Part shown: positions 16,331-25,187 of the stretch, piece after piece
Layout: each line of letters starts with the position of its first letter
Numbering within the stretch: position 1 is the stretch's first letter
NCBI RefSeq assembly: GCF_044759095.2
Contig: NZ_JBIYSM020000001.1
Location: forward strand, 1-64,000
DNA: 64,000 bases
Direction of reading: 5' to 3'
DNA from: JBIYSM02 sp044759095
GTDB taxonomy: Bacteria; Bacillota; Bacilli; Brevibacillales; Brevibacillaceae
The notes under the pieces: generated by a model
What the model saw: the letters and a program-made list of their open reading frames with translations, nothing else
Databases searched by the model: none
Told to the model about the DNA's origin: nothing
Made by a program: the position numbers and the translations under genes

Positions 16331-16561
16331 TCAGGACTGCTTGCGCATGCTGCCCAGCTCTTCGACGATGGCGGTCATCTCGTTGATGCTGAAGCTGGTT
16401 TTTTTCTGGACCATGTTGTACAGGTAGAGAAGATCGTCGTAATGAGACAGGTCAAAATCCTCCGGGCGCATCACGGCGGTGTTGGCCATGTTCAGCCTGG
16501 ACTTGATCCCCTCAATGATCACTGCCAGATTCTCTTGCGATGGGTGACGTAAATCTGCCAT
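16331..16561 (-). CDS. UPF0435/DUF1128 family protein (YfkK-like)
   Basis: A 76-aa protein matching the YfkK family of Bacillales: an N-terminal helix (IIEGIKSRLNMANTAVM), then EDFDLSHYDDLLYLYNMVQK and a C-terminal MTAIVEELGSMRKQ. Its function is not known; the family is small, soluble and helical. Start ATG 16561 follows GGAGGAG on the minus strand; a start five codons earlier would overlap that site. It is downstream of the U32-family gene on the same strand, separated by about 70 bases. Confidence 0.85.
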   Translation of the reverse strand: MADLRHPSQENLAVIIEGIKSRLNMANTAVMRPEDFDLSHYDDLLYLYNMVQKKTSFSINEMTAIVEELGSMRKQS

Positions 16562-16631
16562 TTTCTTCTCCTCCAAGGAAGTCCGATAAGTCCGGCAAAC
16601 ATTGCTGTCCTTATCGAACTCATGATCGTTT

Positions 16632-19142
16632 TTATTTGGTCAGCTGGCCGCGCGTAACGCCCAGCTGGTTGGTTGCCTTCAGCGTTTTCCAAACATGAGT
16701 GCCGCTCACTTCGCCGCGCAGGGCCTGCCGATATAGACGGATCACTTCCTGTACCCGCTCCGGCTCCTCCTCCAGGAACTCCACGCGGTAGCTGCAGACG
16801 CCCAGCTTTTTGAATTCGTTCAGGTATTCGGCGCCCGACTGATCGATGGCGTTGTATACGGTGTTGCGGCAGCCCGTGTCAACGCGGACCGGATGGGAGA
16901 AGCCGACGCGGTCCTTGAGCGAGATGCGGTGCGATTCGCACGGTGTGCCGCAGTTCGTGTGATCCGTACCTTCGCTGAGGAAGGTGCAGTAGACGCAGTG
17001 CTCCGTGTGAAACATCGGCATGTGCTGGTGAATCACCAGTTCGATTTTGGACGTATCGCTGTGCTTCAAGAGATCCAGCATCTGCTGGATGTTCAGGTCG
17101 TACGAAGCGGTCACGCGCTCCAGCCCGCACTCCAGGAACAGACCAACTGTTTTGTGGTTGGCAACGTTGAGCGAGAAGTCACCGATCAGCGGGATGTTCA
17201 GTTCGTGTCGGCGGGACATGTAATAGTAGAGCGCGCCCGTGTTGCGGACGAGGATGGCGTCCGGTTTGCTCCGAGCGATCAGGGCAAGGACGCCGTTTTC
17301 GTCCGGCATGTGAATGCGCATGGTGGCGATTCCAATCTTTTTGCCGTATTGATGGGCCAGTTTCACCGCATCCGGGTACTGTTTGACGAACTCAAAATCG
17401 GCGTAAAGAAAATCGACGTCCGTCTGCGCCGCCGCCTCCACCTGCTCCAGCGATCGGCAGAGGGCTGTCAACAGCGGCTGTTCTACCTGCTGCATGGCTG
17501 GAACGTCGGAGTAGACATCAACCGCACGCTTCTGGTAAACAGGCGGCTTGCTGCGCAGATAGACGAGCTGCTCAACGGCTTCCCGCCGCATGCGGTTCAG
17601 TTCGCTGACGGGGAGAATCAGCTCTCCTTCCAGGTCGACGGTCAATCGGTCCGCGTCCAGATGGAACAGAGTGCCTCCCAGTCTCCCCAGTTGTTCGTGC
17701 AGCAGGCTGTGAGTCAGAGGGCGTTTGAGAGCTGCTTCCAGCGGCAAATCCGACTGAACGGAAACAGCATGGTTGGCCTGCTCATCCACCCAGGTGGTTT
17801 GCAGCTTTTCACCGAGACGTCCAAAGACGTGGACCCCAAGCGGGAAGGTGAAGTACGGCTTGTCTGTTTCAAAGGTTTTGCGAAGCCGCTTGTTCAATTC
17901 CGGATCGTTCGTTTTCCAGACGCGGTCGCCGACGTTCACACGCTGCAGGTTGACGTCGTTTCGGCCCATGACGATCTCATACAGGCCTCGTTCTACCTCG
18001 CCGTCCACTTTTTTGCCGCGCGCAAGGATGTCGTAGACGCGTCCTCCTTCTTCCTTCTGCGTTGGGTCACCAGCGTCAAATACAATGCCGTCGCCGCGCT
18101 TCAGCGGAGACGTGACTTCGACGAGCAGCGCATGCTTCAGCACTTTTTTTACGGTGCCGAGGAAGACGCCGCGGCTTTTCGGGAAGGTGCCGTCCAGAAG
18201 CGTTTTGTTGTTGGTTCCCTTGAGGAAGCCATGGGTAAAACCGCGGGAAAAGCTTTGTTGCAGTTCGCGGATTTCCGCCTGGCTCGGTTCGGGATTTTGT
18301 CCGGCGAAGTAGCGGTCGATGGCGGCGCGGTACTTGCTGACGACATTGGCCACGTACTCCGGCGATTTGAGGCGTCCCTCGATTTTAAAGGAAGTGACTC
18401 CCGCCTCAATCAGTTCGGGCACGATGTCGATGGCAGCCAGATCTTTGGGGGAAAGCAGATAGGCGATGTTGCCCATGTCCTTTTCCACGCCGTCTACCAT
18501 CAGGTCGTAAGGAAGACGACAGGCCTGCGCACACTCTCCGCGGTTGGCGGAACGACCGCCCCACATCTCGGAGGTAAGGCACTGGCCGGAATAGGAGACG
18601 CAGAGAGCGCCGTGAACGAACACTTCCATCGGCAGCTTTGCCTTTTGGCCGATCACCTGTATCTCCTTTAACGAGTTTTCTCGGCCAAGCACGACCCGCT
18701 CGATGTGAAATGGCTTGGTAAACTCCACCGCTTCCGGAGAAGTGATCGTCATCTGTGTCGAACCGTGGATCGGGAAATCGGGAGAGATTTCGCGGATCAG
18801 TTTGACCAAGCCCAGGTCCTGAACGATCACTGCGTCCACACCTGCGTCGATACAGGCTTCGATCAGCTCGCGCGCTTCCTGCAATTCGTTTTCAAAGACG
18901 AGAATATTAAAGGTAAGGAAGCCCTTTACCCCGTACATATGCAAATAGGACATGATTTCAGGCAGCTCCGCCATGTGAAAGTTTTCGGCGCGCGCCCGGG
19001 CGTTGAATTTTTCCACACCGAAATAGACGGCGTTGGCTCCGTTGGCAACGGCCGCTTTCAGGCACTCCCAGTTGCCGGCAGGGGCCAATAGTTCGATATC
19101 TTCACGCTTAATTGTGTCTCGCACGTTATTCGTTACCTCCAT
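16632..19142 (-). CDS. U32 peptidase-family protein (RlhA/TrhP-like, with DUF3656 region)
   Basis: An 836-aa protein. The N-terminal half is the U32 domain (ELLAPAGNWECLKAAVANGA, GVEKFNARARAENF, then FVHGALCVSYSGQCLTSEMW). Conserved Cys in SGQCLTS and NRGECAQACR, with later CVYCTFLS and NCGTPCESH, are the set expected to hold an iron-sulfur cluster. Despite the old peptidase name, characterised relatives (RlhA, TrhP) hydroxylate rRNA or tRNA bases, so RNA modification is the better prediction. The length, about 180 aa more than E. coli RlhA, reflects the extended C-terminal form common in Firmicutes. Start ATG 19142 follows GGAGGAGG; the frame stays open to 19214 without another ribosome site. 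Confidence 0.82.
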   Translation of the reverse strand: MEVTNNVRDTIKREDIELLAPAGNWECLKAAVANGANAVYFGVEKFNARARAENFHMAELPEIMSYLHMYGVKGFLTFNILVFENELQEARELIEACIDAGVDAVIVQDLGLVKLIREISPDFPIHGSTQMTITSPEAVEFTKPFHIERVVLGRENSLKEIQVIGQKAKLPMEVFVHGALCVSYSGQCLTSEMWGGRSANRGECAQACRLPYDLMVDGVEKDMGNIAYLLSPKDLAAIDIVPELIEAGVTSFKIEGRLKSPEYVANVVSKYRAAIDRYFAGQNPEPSQAEIRELQQSFSRGFTHGFLKGTNNKTLLDGTFPKSRGVFLGTVKKVLKHALLVEVTSPLKRGDGIVFDAGDPTQKEEGGRVYDILARGKKVDGEVERGLYEIVMGRNDVNLQRVNVGDRVWKTNDPELNKRLRKTFETDKPYFTFPLGVHVFGRLGEKLQTTWVDEQANHAVSVQSDLPLEAALKRPLTHSLLHEQLGRLGGTLFHLDADRLTVDLEGELILPVSELNRMRREAVEQLVYLRSKPPVYQKRAVDVYSDVPAMQQVEQPLLTALCRSLEQVEAAAQTDVDFLYADFEFVKQYPDAVKLAHQYGKKIGIATMRIHMPDENGVLALIARSKPDAILVRNTGALYYYMSRRHELNIPLIGDFSLNVANHKTVGLFLECGLERVTASYDLNIQQMLDLLKHSDTSKIELVIHQHMPMFHTEHCVYCTFLSEGTDHTNCGTPCESHRISLKDRVGFSHPVRVDTGCRNTVYNAIDQSGAEYLNEFKKLGVCSYRVEFLEEEPERVQEVIRLYRQALRGEVSGTHVWKTLKATNQLGVTRGQLTK

Positions 19143-19270
19143 TCCTCCTCCATCATAGGGAAATGTACCGGTCTTTTGCAAGGAAAAGATGGGGAGGAAC
19201 GAACAATCACTCAATTAATTATTTGAATGATAGGCGAGGGAATGTCCGAGTCATCCTTTGGCTCGGACAT

Positions 19271-19396
19271 TCATTTTTCCTCTTTCGCATGGTCTATCCC
19301 AGCAGAGATGAGATGTCGCACATGTTCATCATCCAGTGAGTAGAACACCAATTTTTCTTCTTTGCGATATTTGGCAAGGTCCATATTTCGTAAAAG
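19271..19396 (-). pseudogene. C-terminal remnant of an ArsR/SmtB-family metal-responsive regulator
   Basis: Minus-strand translation gives LLRNMDLAKYRKEEKLVFYS, then LDDEHVRHLISAGIDHAKEE and a stop at 19271-19273. This is the end of an ArsR-family protein: the wing (KYRKEEKLVFYSL) and the C-terminal helix with DDEHVRHL. The helix-turn-helix half is absent; the homology ends at about 19396, next to the short repeat at 19409. A GAGGAGG and an ATG at 19384 could still allow a 37-aa product, but without DNA-binding residues. Likely a gene lost by deletion or repeat insertion. Confidence 0.65.
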
Positions 19397-19408
19397 CCTC
19401 CTCTAAGG

Positions 19409-19453
19409 AAGAACCAGCTTCTACGAAAGGGCTTCGACAGAAGCTTTATTTAG
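19409..19453 (+). repeat. Second short repeat, copy B
   Basis: GAAGAACCAGCTTCTACGAA, AGGGCTTC and GAAGCTTTATTTAG match 2546-2582 with a few changes. The repeat joins directly to copy 2 of the larger element. Confidence 0.6.
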
Positions 19454-19602
19454 TGTATAAGAATTAATAAATTTGGACATCCCATACAGCCGCTAGAAAA
19501 GGGTTCGGGGCCCCGCCCGGCGAAGAAAGGGACCCCACTCGGCACAGCGATAGATAACGCCGAGTGGGTCGAGGATAGCTAATGCCGGGTGGGTTTTCTT
19601 AT
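19454..19602 (+). repeat. Dispersed repeat, copy 2 (nested double hairpin)
   Basis: The longest copy. After the conserved block ending in GTTCGGGGCCCC it has an outer pair CCCGCCCGGC / GCCGGGTGGG and, inside it, a second perfect pair CCCACTCGGC / GCCGAGTGGG, each with a similar loop (CAGCGATAGATAAC and GAGGATAGCTAAT). It ends TTTTCTTAT. Copy 1 looks like this form with one right arm and loop removed; copy 4 like the outer hairpin alone. Confidence 0.9.
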
Positions 19603-19890
19603 TGCCTTGCGTTTTGGAAGGAAGTAAACAAAGCCCGATAGGACAAGCAAAATGGTTAAGATCGAGATAATCTCCAATACCGTCACGAAATGAATGTCTT
19701 CCCATTCACCTACGTGTAATCCATAAAAGAAATCCAGAATCGGGTCCTGCTTCAACGCTTTGATGTGGCCGTCGATAACGAACATTTGAACGTTTTGGGT
19801 GAAAGGGAGACGCGTACACCGGGTTCAAGGGAAAAAACAAATTCTTTTCTTTCTTCATCTCCCAGATGGTGGTATGCTTGATAGAACAGG
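19579..19890 (-). pseudogene. Possible C-terminal remnant of a PepSY-type membrane protein, frameshifted
   Basis: On the minus strand one frame reads ERKEFVFSLEPGVRVSLSPK up to about 19790. A neighbouring frame continues MFVIDGHIKALKQ, FFYGLHVGEWEDIH and a membrane helix (IISILTILLVLSGFVYF) ending in positive residues. LHVGEW before a final helix is what the end of PepSY-associated membrane proteins looks like. The frame change implies a one- or two-base lesion. The last residues (RKPTRH and stop) come from repeat copy 2. The N-terminal part is missing, cut off by the divergent kinase gene. Assignment by eye only. Confidence 0.35.
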
Positions 19891-19917
19891 TAATTTCTAG
19901 AAAAAGTAGGAAGATGC

Positions 19918-21216
19918 ATGCCAATCATAAAAGAGATACTGCTGCAGCTGCTCTTTATCACCGTACCAATTTTACTGTACCAAAGCATCTGGCTGGAACG
20001 GCACGCCTCTCGTTGGCCGAAGATGGACGTTTACCTGGTTACGGTAGTAAGCTCTGTTAGTGTTCTGCTGTGCATGACGTTTCCCATACAGACTGACGGG
20101 GGGCTTCGCTACGATCTGCGCTCCATTCCGTTAATGCTGAGCATCCTTTACGGGGGCTTTGGGCCGGGGATCATTACTGCAGCAGTGACGTTCCTCTACC
20201 GCTTTTATCTGGGGGGGGAAGGCTTTTTCGTAACCCTCTTTGGTTATGCGCTGTACGCCGTTCTCCCATTCTTGCTCGTGAAGCGCTGGCTCAGTTTTTC
20301 GATCGTGAAAAAAATGGTCCTTGGCATGATAATGGCAGGGGTGAAGCAGCTCTCGGCGGCCATCGCGATCATCTGCGTTTCCTTGGCTCAGGAACAGACA
20401 TTGGAGGTGGCTTTCAATCGTCTGGACGCGATCGTATTGGTGGGGAGTGTGCATATCTGCGTAATGATGGTGGTCATCTACCTGACGGAGTATGTTCGGG
20501 AAACCACCTTCATCCGCAGGCAGGTTCTTCGTTCGGAAAAGTTGAGTATGATCAGCGAACTGGCTGCCAGCGTGGCTCACGAGGTGCGCAATCCACTTAC
20601 AGTTGTCCGCGGTTTCGTGCAGCTCCTGCGGGAGCACAGCAATGAGAAGAATCAGGAGTACATCAGGCTCGTGCTGGCAGAGTTGGACCGTGCAGAGTAT
20701 ATCATCACGGATTATTTAAGCATGGCCAAGCCACAAGTAGAGACGATCTCCACGCTCAATATGGGGGAAATCGCTTCTGATGTGTCGGTCAGCATGTCTT
20801 CTTTTGCGGTGATGAACGGGGTAGAGATCCATTCATTCGCGGAAGACGGGCTGTTGATCCGCGGTGATGCGATCAAATTGAAACAGGCCCTGATGAACTT
20901 GATGAAAAACAGTATCGAGGCAATGACGGCCGGGGGCGTACTGGAGATTCGCACCAACCGACGCGGCAGGAATGTGGTGATCACCGTACGCGACCAGGGG
21001 CAGGGTATGAGCCCGATGCAGCTGGGACAGCTTGGGCAACCGTTTTTTTCGACGAAGGAAAAGGGAACAGGTTTGGGGCTGCTGGTTTCCTTTCGAATTG
21101 TAGAATCGATGGGCGGAACTTTGGTTTTTGACAGCGAAATCGGAAAGGGAACTGTCGCTGCCATTACCCTACCTGCCGCACCGGCTGGAAAACAGAAGTT
21201 GACAGAAAAGGAATAA
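19918..21216 (+). CDS. Multi-membrane sensor histidine kinase, KinB-like
   Basis: A 432-aa kinase with five or six membrane segments in residues 1-190 (5TMR-LYT type, as in LytS and sporulation kinase KinB). The kinase core follows: H-box ASVAHEVRNPLTVVRGF with His near 221, N-box LMNLMKNSIEAM near 325, G1 VRDQGQGM near 360 and G2 KGTGLGLLVS near 383. It has the length and order of B. subtilis KinB, which feeds the phosphorelay to Spo0A. No response regulator is adjacent, as is typical of sporulation kinases. GTAGGAAG precedes ATG 19918. A role in sporulation start is an inference from architecture. Confidence 0.8.
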   Translation: MPIIKEILLQLLFITVPILLYQSIWLERHASRWPKMDVYLVTVVSSVSVLLCMTFPIQTDGGLRYDLRSIPLMLSILYGGFGPGIITAAVTFLYRFYLGGEGFFVTLFGYALYAVLPFLLVKRWLSFSIVKKMVLGMIMAGVKQLSAAIAIICVSLAQEQTLEVAFNRLDAIVLVGSVHICVMMVVIYLTEYVRETTFIRRQVLRSEKLSMISELAASVAHEVRNPLTVVRGFVQLLREHSNEKNQEYIRLVLAELDRAEYIITDYLSMAKPQVETISTLNMGEIASDVSVSMSSFAVMNGVEIHSFAEDGLLIRGDAIKLKQALMNLMKNSIEAMTAGGVLEIRTNRRGRNVVITVRDQGQGMSPMQLGQLGQPFFSTKEKGTGLGLLVSFRIVESMGGTLVFDSEIGKGTVAAITLPAAPAGKQKLTEKE

Positions 21217-21228
21217 CAATGGTAAATT
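21199..21228 (+). promoter_or_regulatory. Candidate promoter for the bmrCD leader
   Basis: TTGACA (21199-21204), 18 bases, then TAAATT (21223-21228). It overlaps the end of the kinase gene and lies about 50 bases before the leader ORF. Confidence 0.5.
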
Positions 21229-21279
21229 TCAACATACAATGAAAATGAAAATGGAACGAAATGGAAAGGGGGTTACGTC

Positions 21280-21351
21280 ATGATTGCAATGGTTCGTACA
21301 CGAGCAAACAACTTGATACATGATGTAACCATTCCATTTGAGCGTTTGTAA
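21280..21351 (+). CDS. Leader peptide (BmrB-like) of the bmrCD attenuator
   Basis: A 23-codon reading frame starting at ATG 21280 after GGAAAGGGGG and ending with TAA 21349-21351 (product begins MIAMVRTRANNL and ends IPFERL). It precedes two hairpins, the second a terminator, and then the exporter genes. In B. subtilis the bmrB leader ORF controls bmrCD by ribosome-mediated transcription attenuation when antibiotics stall translation. The position, small size and following terminator here match that arrangement, although the peptide need not be similar in sequence. Confidence 0.65.
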   Translation: MIAMVRTRANNLIHDVTIPFERL

Positions 21352-21394
21352 TTGGACTTTTCATCGTTAAAATGTAGACAACCAAATGGCGCAG

Positions 21395-21468
21395 GTTACG
21401 TTTTCCATCGTAACATGTGCTTTTTTGTGTGCAGAGGCATATTGCTTGCGAGCGGTATGTCTTTTTTT
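21395..21468 (+). promoter_or_regulatory. Attenuator region before bmrC
   Basis: Hairpin 1 pairs GTTACG with CGTAAC (21395-21414), followed by a loose T-run. Hairpin 2, 21437-21460, is a 10-bp stem (GCATATTGCT / AGCGGTATGT, some G-U) with loop TGCG and then CTTTTTTTG, a good terminator 22 bases before the bmrC start. GTAACC inside the leader ORF (about 21325) is complementary to GGTTAC at 21394, so an alternative pairing that changes with ribosome position is possible. Confidence 0.65.
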
Positions 21469-21489
21469 GTGGGGAGGAGATGACAGCAG

Positions 21490-23250
21490 ATGTTCACGGT
21501 AATAGGAAAGTTGGGCTGGTTTTTTAAACAACATTGGAAACGTTACACCGTCGCCGTTCTGTTTCTCATTCTAGGCGGGGTTCTGGAAGTAATCCCCCCG
21601 AAAATCGTAGGGGTTGCCATTGACGACCTGCAGCTAGGCACGCTGACGGGCGAGAGATTGAGAGACATCCTTCTCTTTTTCGCGGCGGTGCTCGTGCTGA
21701 CGTACCTGATCAACTATGTCTGGATCTATCAATTGTTTGGCGGCTCGTTTCTGGTGGAGCGGACGCTGCGTTCCCGATTGATGGATCATCTGTTGAAAAT
21801 GACGCCGTCGTTCTATCAGCGGAATCGCTCAGGCGACCTGATGGCGCGGGCGACCAATGACTTGAAAGCAGTATCCATGACAGCCGGCTTTGGCATTTTG
21901 ACGCTGGTTGACTCCAGCAGCTACATGGCCGTCATTGTCATAACCATGGGGTTTCTGATCAGCTGGAAACTGACGTTTGCTGCTCTTCTTCCGCTTCCGC
22001 TGATGGCGTTTGCCATTAACCGATACGGAAAGTTGATTCACGAACGGTTTTCCCGGGCGCAGGATGCGTTTGGCGAATTAAACGACCGAACCCTCGAGTC
22101 GATTTCAGGTGTGCGTGTGATTCGGGCCTATGTGCAGGAAGCGGCCGATCAGAAGCGGTTCCACGCTCAAACAGAGGACGTCTTTCACAAAAACATGGCT
22201 GTGGCCAAAGTGGAATCTTTGATTGAACCCACGATCAAAATGCTGGTCGGCATCAGCTATATGATCGGGCTTATCTATGGCGGTTATCTCGTGTTTCAAA
22301 ATGAGCTGACGCTGGGAGAACTGGTCTCTTTCAACATGTACCTGGGGATGTTGATCTGGCCGATGTTTGCCATCGGGGAACTGATCAACGTGATGCAGCG
22401 GGGCAGCGCCTCGCTCGATCGGGTAAACGAGACGCTGGCCTCTGAGCCTGACGTCCGGGAGCCTGTCGATGCGGCACCTGTGGCCGTTCCGGAAACGATT
22501 CGTTTTCAGAATGTGACATTTCGCTATCCGACTTCTCAAGTGGATAACCTCGCCGACGTTTCCTTTACCCTGAAGAGGGGCCAAACCCTCGGGATCGTCG
22601 GACGGACGGGAAGCGGGAAAACGACACTGATCAGACAACTGCTGCGTGAGTACCCACTGGGAAAAGGGTCGATTACCATTTCCGACGTCCCGCTTGAGCA
22701 AATAGCCTTGAACAGTGTCAAGAGCTGGATCGGGTATGTACCTCAGGAATCATTCCTGTTTTCCAGGACAATCAGAGAGAACATTCTATTTGGAAAGAAA
22801 GAAAGCACGGAAGAGCACATGCAGGAAGTATTGACACTTGCCTCGTTTGCCAAGGATGTCCGGTTCTTGCCGGATGGCCTGGAAACGCTCGTCGGGGAAA
22901 AGGGAGTCGCACTCTCGGGAGGACAAAAACAACGGGTGTCCATTGCGAGGGCTTTGCTGGTGGATCCCGAAATCCTGCTGTTGGATGATGCGATGTCCGC
23001 CGTTGACGGAAAAACAGAAGCAGAAATGATCGCCAACATTCGTCGGGTGCGTGCCGGAAAAACCACGGTGATTACCACCCATCGCATGTCGGCTGTGCAG
23101 CATGCCGATTGGATCATCGTCCTCGACGAAGGACGAATTGTGGAAGAGGGAACACATGAACAGCTGCTGACCCAAGCGGGTTGGTACAAGGAACAATTCG
23201 AACGACAGCAAGTGGAAGCACAAGTAACGGAAAGGGCGGTGACGCCATGA
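21490..23250 (+). CDS. bmrC: Heterodimeric ABC multidrug exporter subunit BmrC (YheI)
   Basis: A 586-aa half-exporter with six membrane segments (about residues 15-300) and an ATPase domain (about 335-575). Walker A is GRTGSGKTT, signature ALSGGQKQRVSIARAL, and Walker B ends LLLDDAMSAVD: the catalytic Glu is replaced by Asp. This degenerate site is normal in one partner of heterodimeric exporters. Length and order match B. subtilis BmrC (585 aa), the partner of BmrD, exporting several drugs. GGGGAGGAG precedes ATG 21490. Its stop overlaps the bmrD start (ATGA). Expression likely depends on the leader and attenuator upstream. Confidence 0.9.
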   Translation: MFTVIGKLGWFFKQHWKRYTVAVLFLILGGVLEVIPPKIVGVAIDDLQLGTLTGERLRDILLFFAAVLVLTYLINYVWIYQLFGGSFLVERTLRSRLMDHLLKMTPSFYQRNRSGDLMARATNDLKAVSMTAGFGILTLVDSSSYMAVIVITMGFLISWKLTFAALLPLPLMAFAINRYGKLIHERFSRAQDAFGELNDRTLESISGVRVIRAYVQEAADQKRFHAQTEDVFHKNMAVAKVESLIEPTIKMLVGISYMIGLIYGGYLVFQNELTLGELVSFNMYLGMLIWPMFAIGELINVMQRGSASLDRVNETLASEPDVREPVDAAPVAVPETIRFQNVTFRYPTSQVDNLADVSFTLKRGQTLGIVGRTGSGKTTLIRQLLREYPLGKGSITISDVPLEQIALNSVKSWIGYVPQESFLFSRTIRENILFGKKESTEEHMQEVLTLASFAKDVRFLPDGLETLVGEKGVALSGGQKQRVSIARALLVDPEILLLDDAMSAVDGKTEAEMIANIRRVRAGKTTVITTHRMSAVQHADWIIVLDEGRIVEEGTHEQLLTQAGWYKEQFERQQVEAQVTERAVTP

Positions 23251-25187
23251 CACCAGGGAAAAGGTTGTTTCAATACGCAATGCGTTTCAAAAAGACCATT
23301 TTGCTTGCGCTCTTGATGCTCTCCATCGCGGCCGGAGCAGAGCTGACAGGGCCGTTTTTGGCAAAAAAGATGATCGATACGCACATTCTCGGAATTGAGT
23401 TTCCCTGGTATGAAACGACAAAGGGAGACCACGCCGTACTATACAACGGCAAATGGTATAAACGGGCGGACCGCTTTGCAGAAGGGGAGCCGAAGGGGAA
23501 GGAAGTGCGGGTGCGGCAGATTGGCCGTGATTATTATTTTATCGATCAAGCCTCGGTGAAATTGACCAAGAGCGAGCTTTATGCCTTTTATCAACCGGAA
23601 AGGAACAGCTTGTTCACTCTGGCTGCAGGTTACTTTGCCTTACTGGTGATCGCATCGTTTTTTCACTATGGACAGAAGTACATGCTGCAGGTGTCAGCGA
23701 ATAAAATCATCCAGAAAATGCGTCACGACTTATTCGCGCAGGTTCAACGGCTGCCCATCCATTATTTCGATAACCTCCCGGCCGGCAAAGTGGTGGCCCG
23801 TATCACCAATGACACAGAGGCCATCCATGAGCTGTTCGTAAAGGTTCTCGCTGCGTTTTTTACCAGCGGCATATACCTGATCGGGATTTGTGTCGCGTTG
23901 TTCCTGTTGGATGTCAGGCTGGGGCTGGTTTGCTTGACCATCCTGCCGATCCTCGTGGTCTGGTTTACGTTTTATCGAAGGGTTGCTTCCCGATACAATC
24001 ACGTCATTCGCGCACGGATCAGCGATATCAACGGAATGATTAACGAATCGATTCAGGGAATGCCGATCATTCAGGCCTTTCGCCGTGAAACGGAAACGAA
24101 GCGGGAATTCGAGGCGCTGAACGAAGAGCATTTTACCTATCAAAATAAAATGTTGAGCCTGAATGCGGCTGCTTCCTTTAACCTTGTGCTGGCTATGAAG
24201 AACATCTCCTTTGTCGCATTGATCTGGTACTTTGGCGGTGCCTCCGAGGGTATCGGAAGCGTGATGACCATGGGGGTCTTGTATGCCTTTGTCGATTATC
24301 TCAACCGGTTGTTCCAGCCGATCACCAATATGGTGAATCAACTGGGCCAGCTGGAACAGGCGCGGGTTGCAGCAGAACGGGTGTTTGAGCTGTTGGATGA
24401 GCATGGAGTGGATGTCGATGAGGGGAAACTGCCGCGTTACCGGGGAGATGTGCGCTTCGACAATGTTTCCTTTGCCTATAAGGAAGACCAGTATGTACTG
24501 AAACACATTTCGTTTGAAGCAAAGCAAGGGGAAACGGTCGCCTTGGTCGGACACACCGGCTCGGGCAAAAGCTCGATCATGAATTTGTTGTTTCGCTTTT
24601 ACGATGTCAATCACGGCACCATCTTCATAGACGGTCGCAATGTGCAGGATGTGCCGAGGCAGCTCATCCGCCAGCATATGGGTATCGTGCTGCAAGACCC
24701 GTTTCTGTTCACGGGGACGATCGCCTCCAATGTAAGCCTGGATGATCCGGCGATCAGTCGGGAGCGGGTAGAGCAGGCGCTGCGCGACGTTGGAGCCGAC
24801 CAGTTGTTCAGTCACCTGCCCAGCGGGTTTGATGAACCCGTCGTGGAAAAAGGCAGCACGTTGTCTGCCGGGCAGCGACAGATTATTTCATTTGCTCGCG
24901 CCCTCGCATTTGACCCGGCCATCCTCATTCTGGATGAGGCGACATCAAGCATTGATACCGAGACCGAGGCCATTATCCAAACAGCCCTGGACGTGTTGAA
25001 AAAGGGCCGCACGACTTTTATCATCGCGCACCGGCTCTCTACGATTAAAAACGCGGACTTGATTCTCGTCCTGGATCGCGGTGAGATTGTCGAGCGGGGG
25101 AACCATGAAGAACTCATGAAAAAGCAGGGGAAGTACTATCAGATGTATCAACTGCAGCAGGGAGAAAAGGCGGTTGCGGCGGGGTAA
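23247..25187 (+). CDS. bmrD: Heterodimeric ABC multidrug exporter subunit BmrD (YheH)
   Basis: A 646-aa half-exporter. After the first membrane segment there is an extracellular insertion of about 90 residues (roughly 45-135), characteristic of BmrD-like partners and accounting for the extra length. The ATPase domain has Walker A GHTGSGKSS, signature TLSAGQRQIISFARAL, a complete Walker B with catalytic Glu (LILDEATSSID) and His switch IIAHRLSTI. This is therefore the catalytically competent site of the pair. ATG 23247 lies in the ATGA overlap with bmrC; the frame is open further upstream inside bmrC but that is not used. Confidence 0.9.
   Translation: MTPGKRLFQYAMRFKKTILLALLMLSIAAGAELTGPFLAKKMIDTHILGIEFPWYETTKGDHAVLYNGKWYKRADRFAEGEPKGKEVRVRQIGRDYYFIDQASVKLTKSELYAFYQPERNSLFTLAAGYFALLVIASFFHYGQKYMLQVSANKIIQKMRHDLFAQVQRLPIHYFDNLPAGKVVARITNDTEAIHELFVKVLAAFFTSGIYLIGICVALFLLDVRLGLVCLTILPILVVWFTFYRRVASRYNHVIRARISDINGMINESIQGMPIIQAFRRETETKREFEALNEEHFTYQNKMLSLNAAASFNLVLAMKNISFVALIWYFGGASEGIGSVMTMGVLYAFVDYLNRLFQPITNMVNQLGQLEQARVAAERVFELLDEHGVDVDEGKLPRYRGDVRFDNVSFAYKEDQYVLKHISFEAKQGETVALVGHTGSGKSSIMNLLFRFYDVNHGTIFIDGRNVQDVPRQLIRQHMGIVLQDPFLFTGTIASNVSLDDPAISRERVEQALRDVGADQLFSHLPSGFDEPVVEKGSTLSAGQRQIISFARALAFDPAILILDEATSSIDTETEAIIQTALDVLKKGRTTFIIAHRLSTIKNADLILVLDRGEIVERGNHEELMKKQGKYYQMYQLQQGEKAVAAG

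Noticed and set aside
16893..18671. Long open frame of 592 codons on the plus strand inside the U32 gene
   Set aside because: It lies antisense to a gene with clear family motifs and has no recognisable domain or ribosome site; high G+C produces such shadows.
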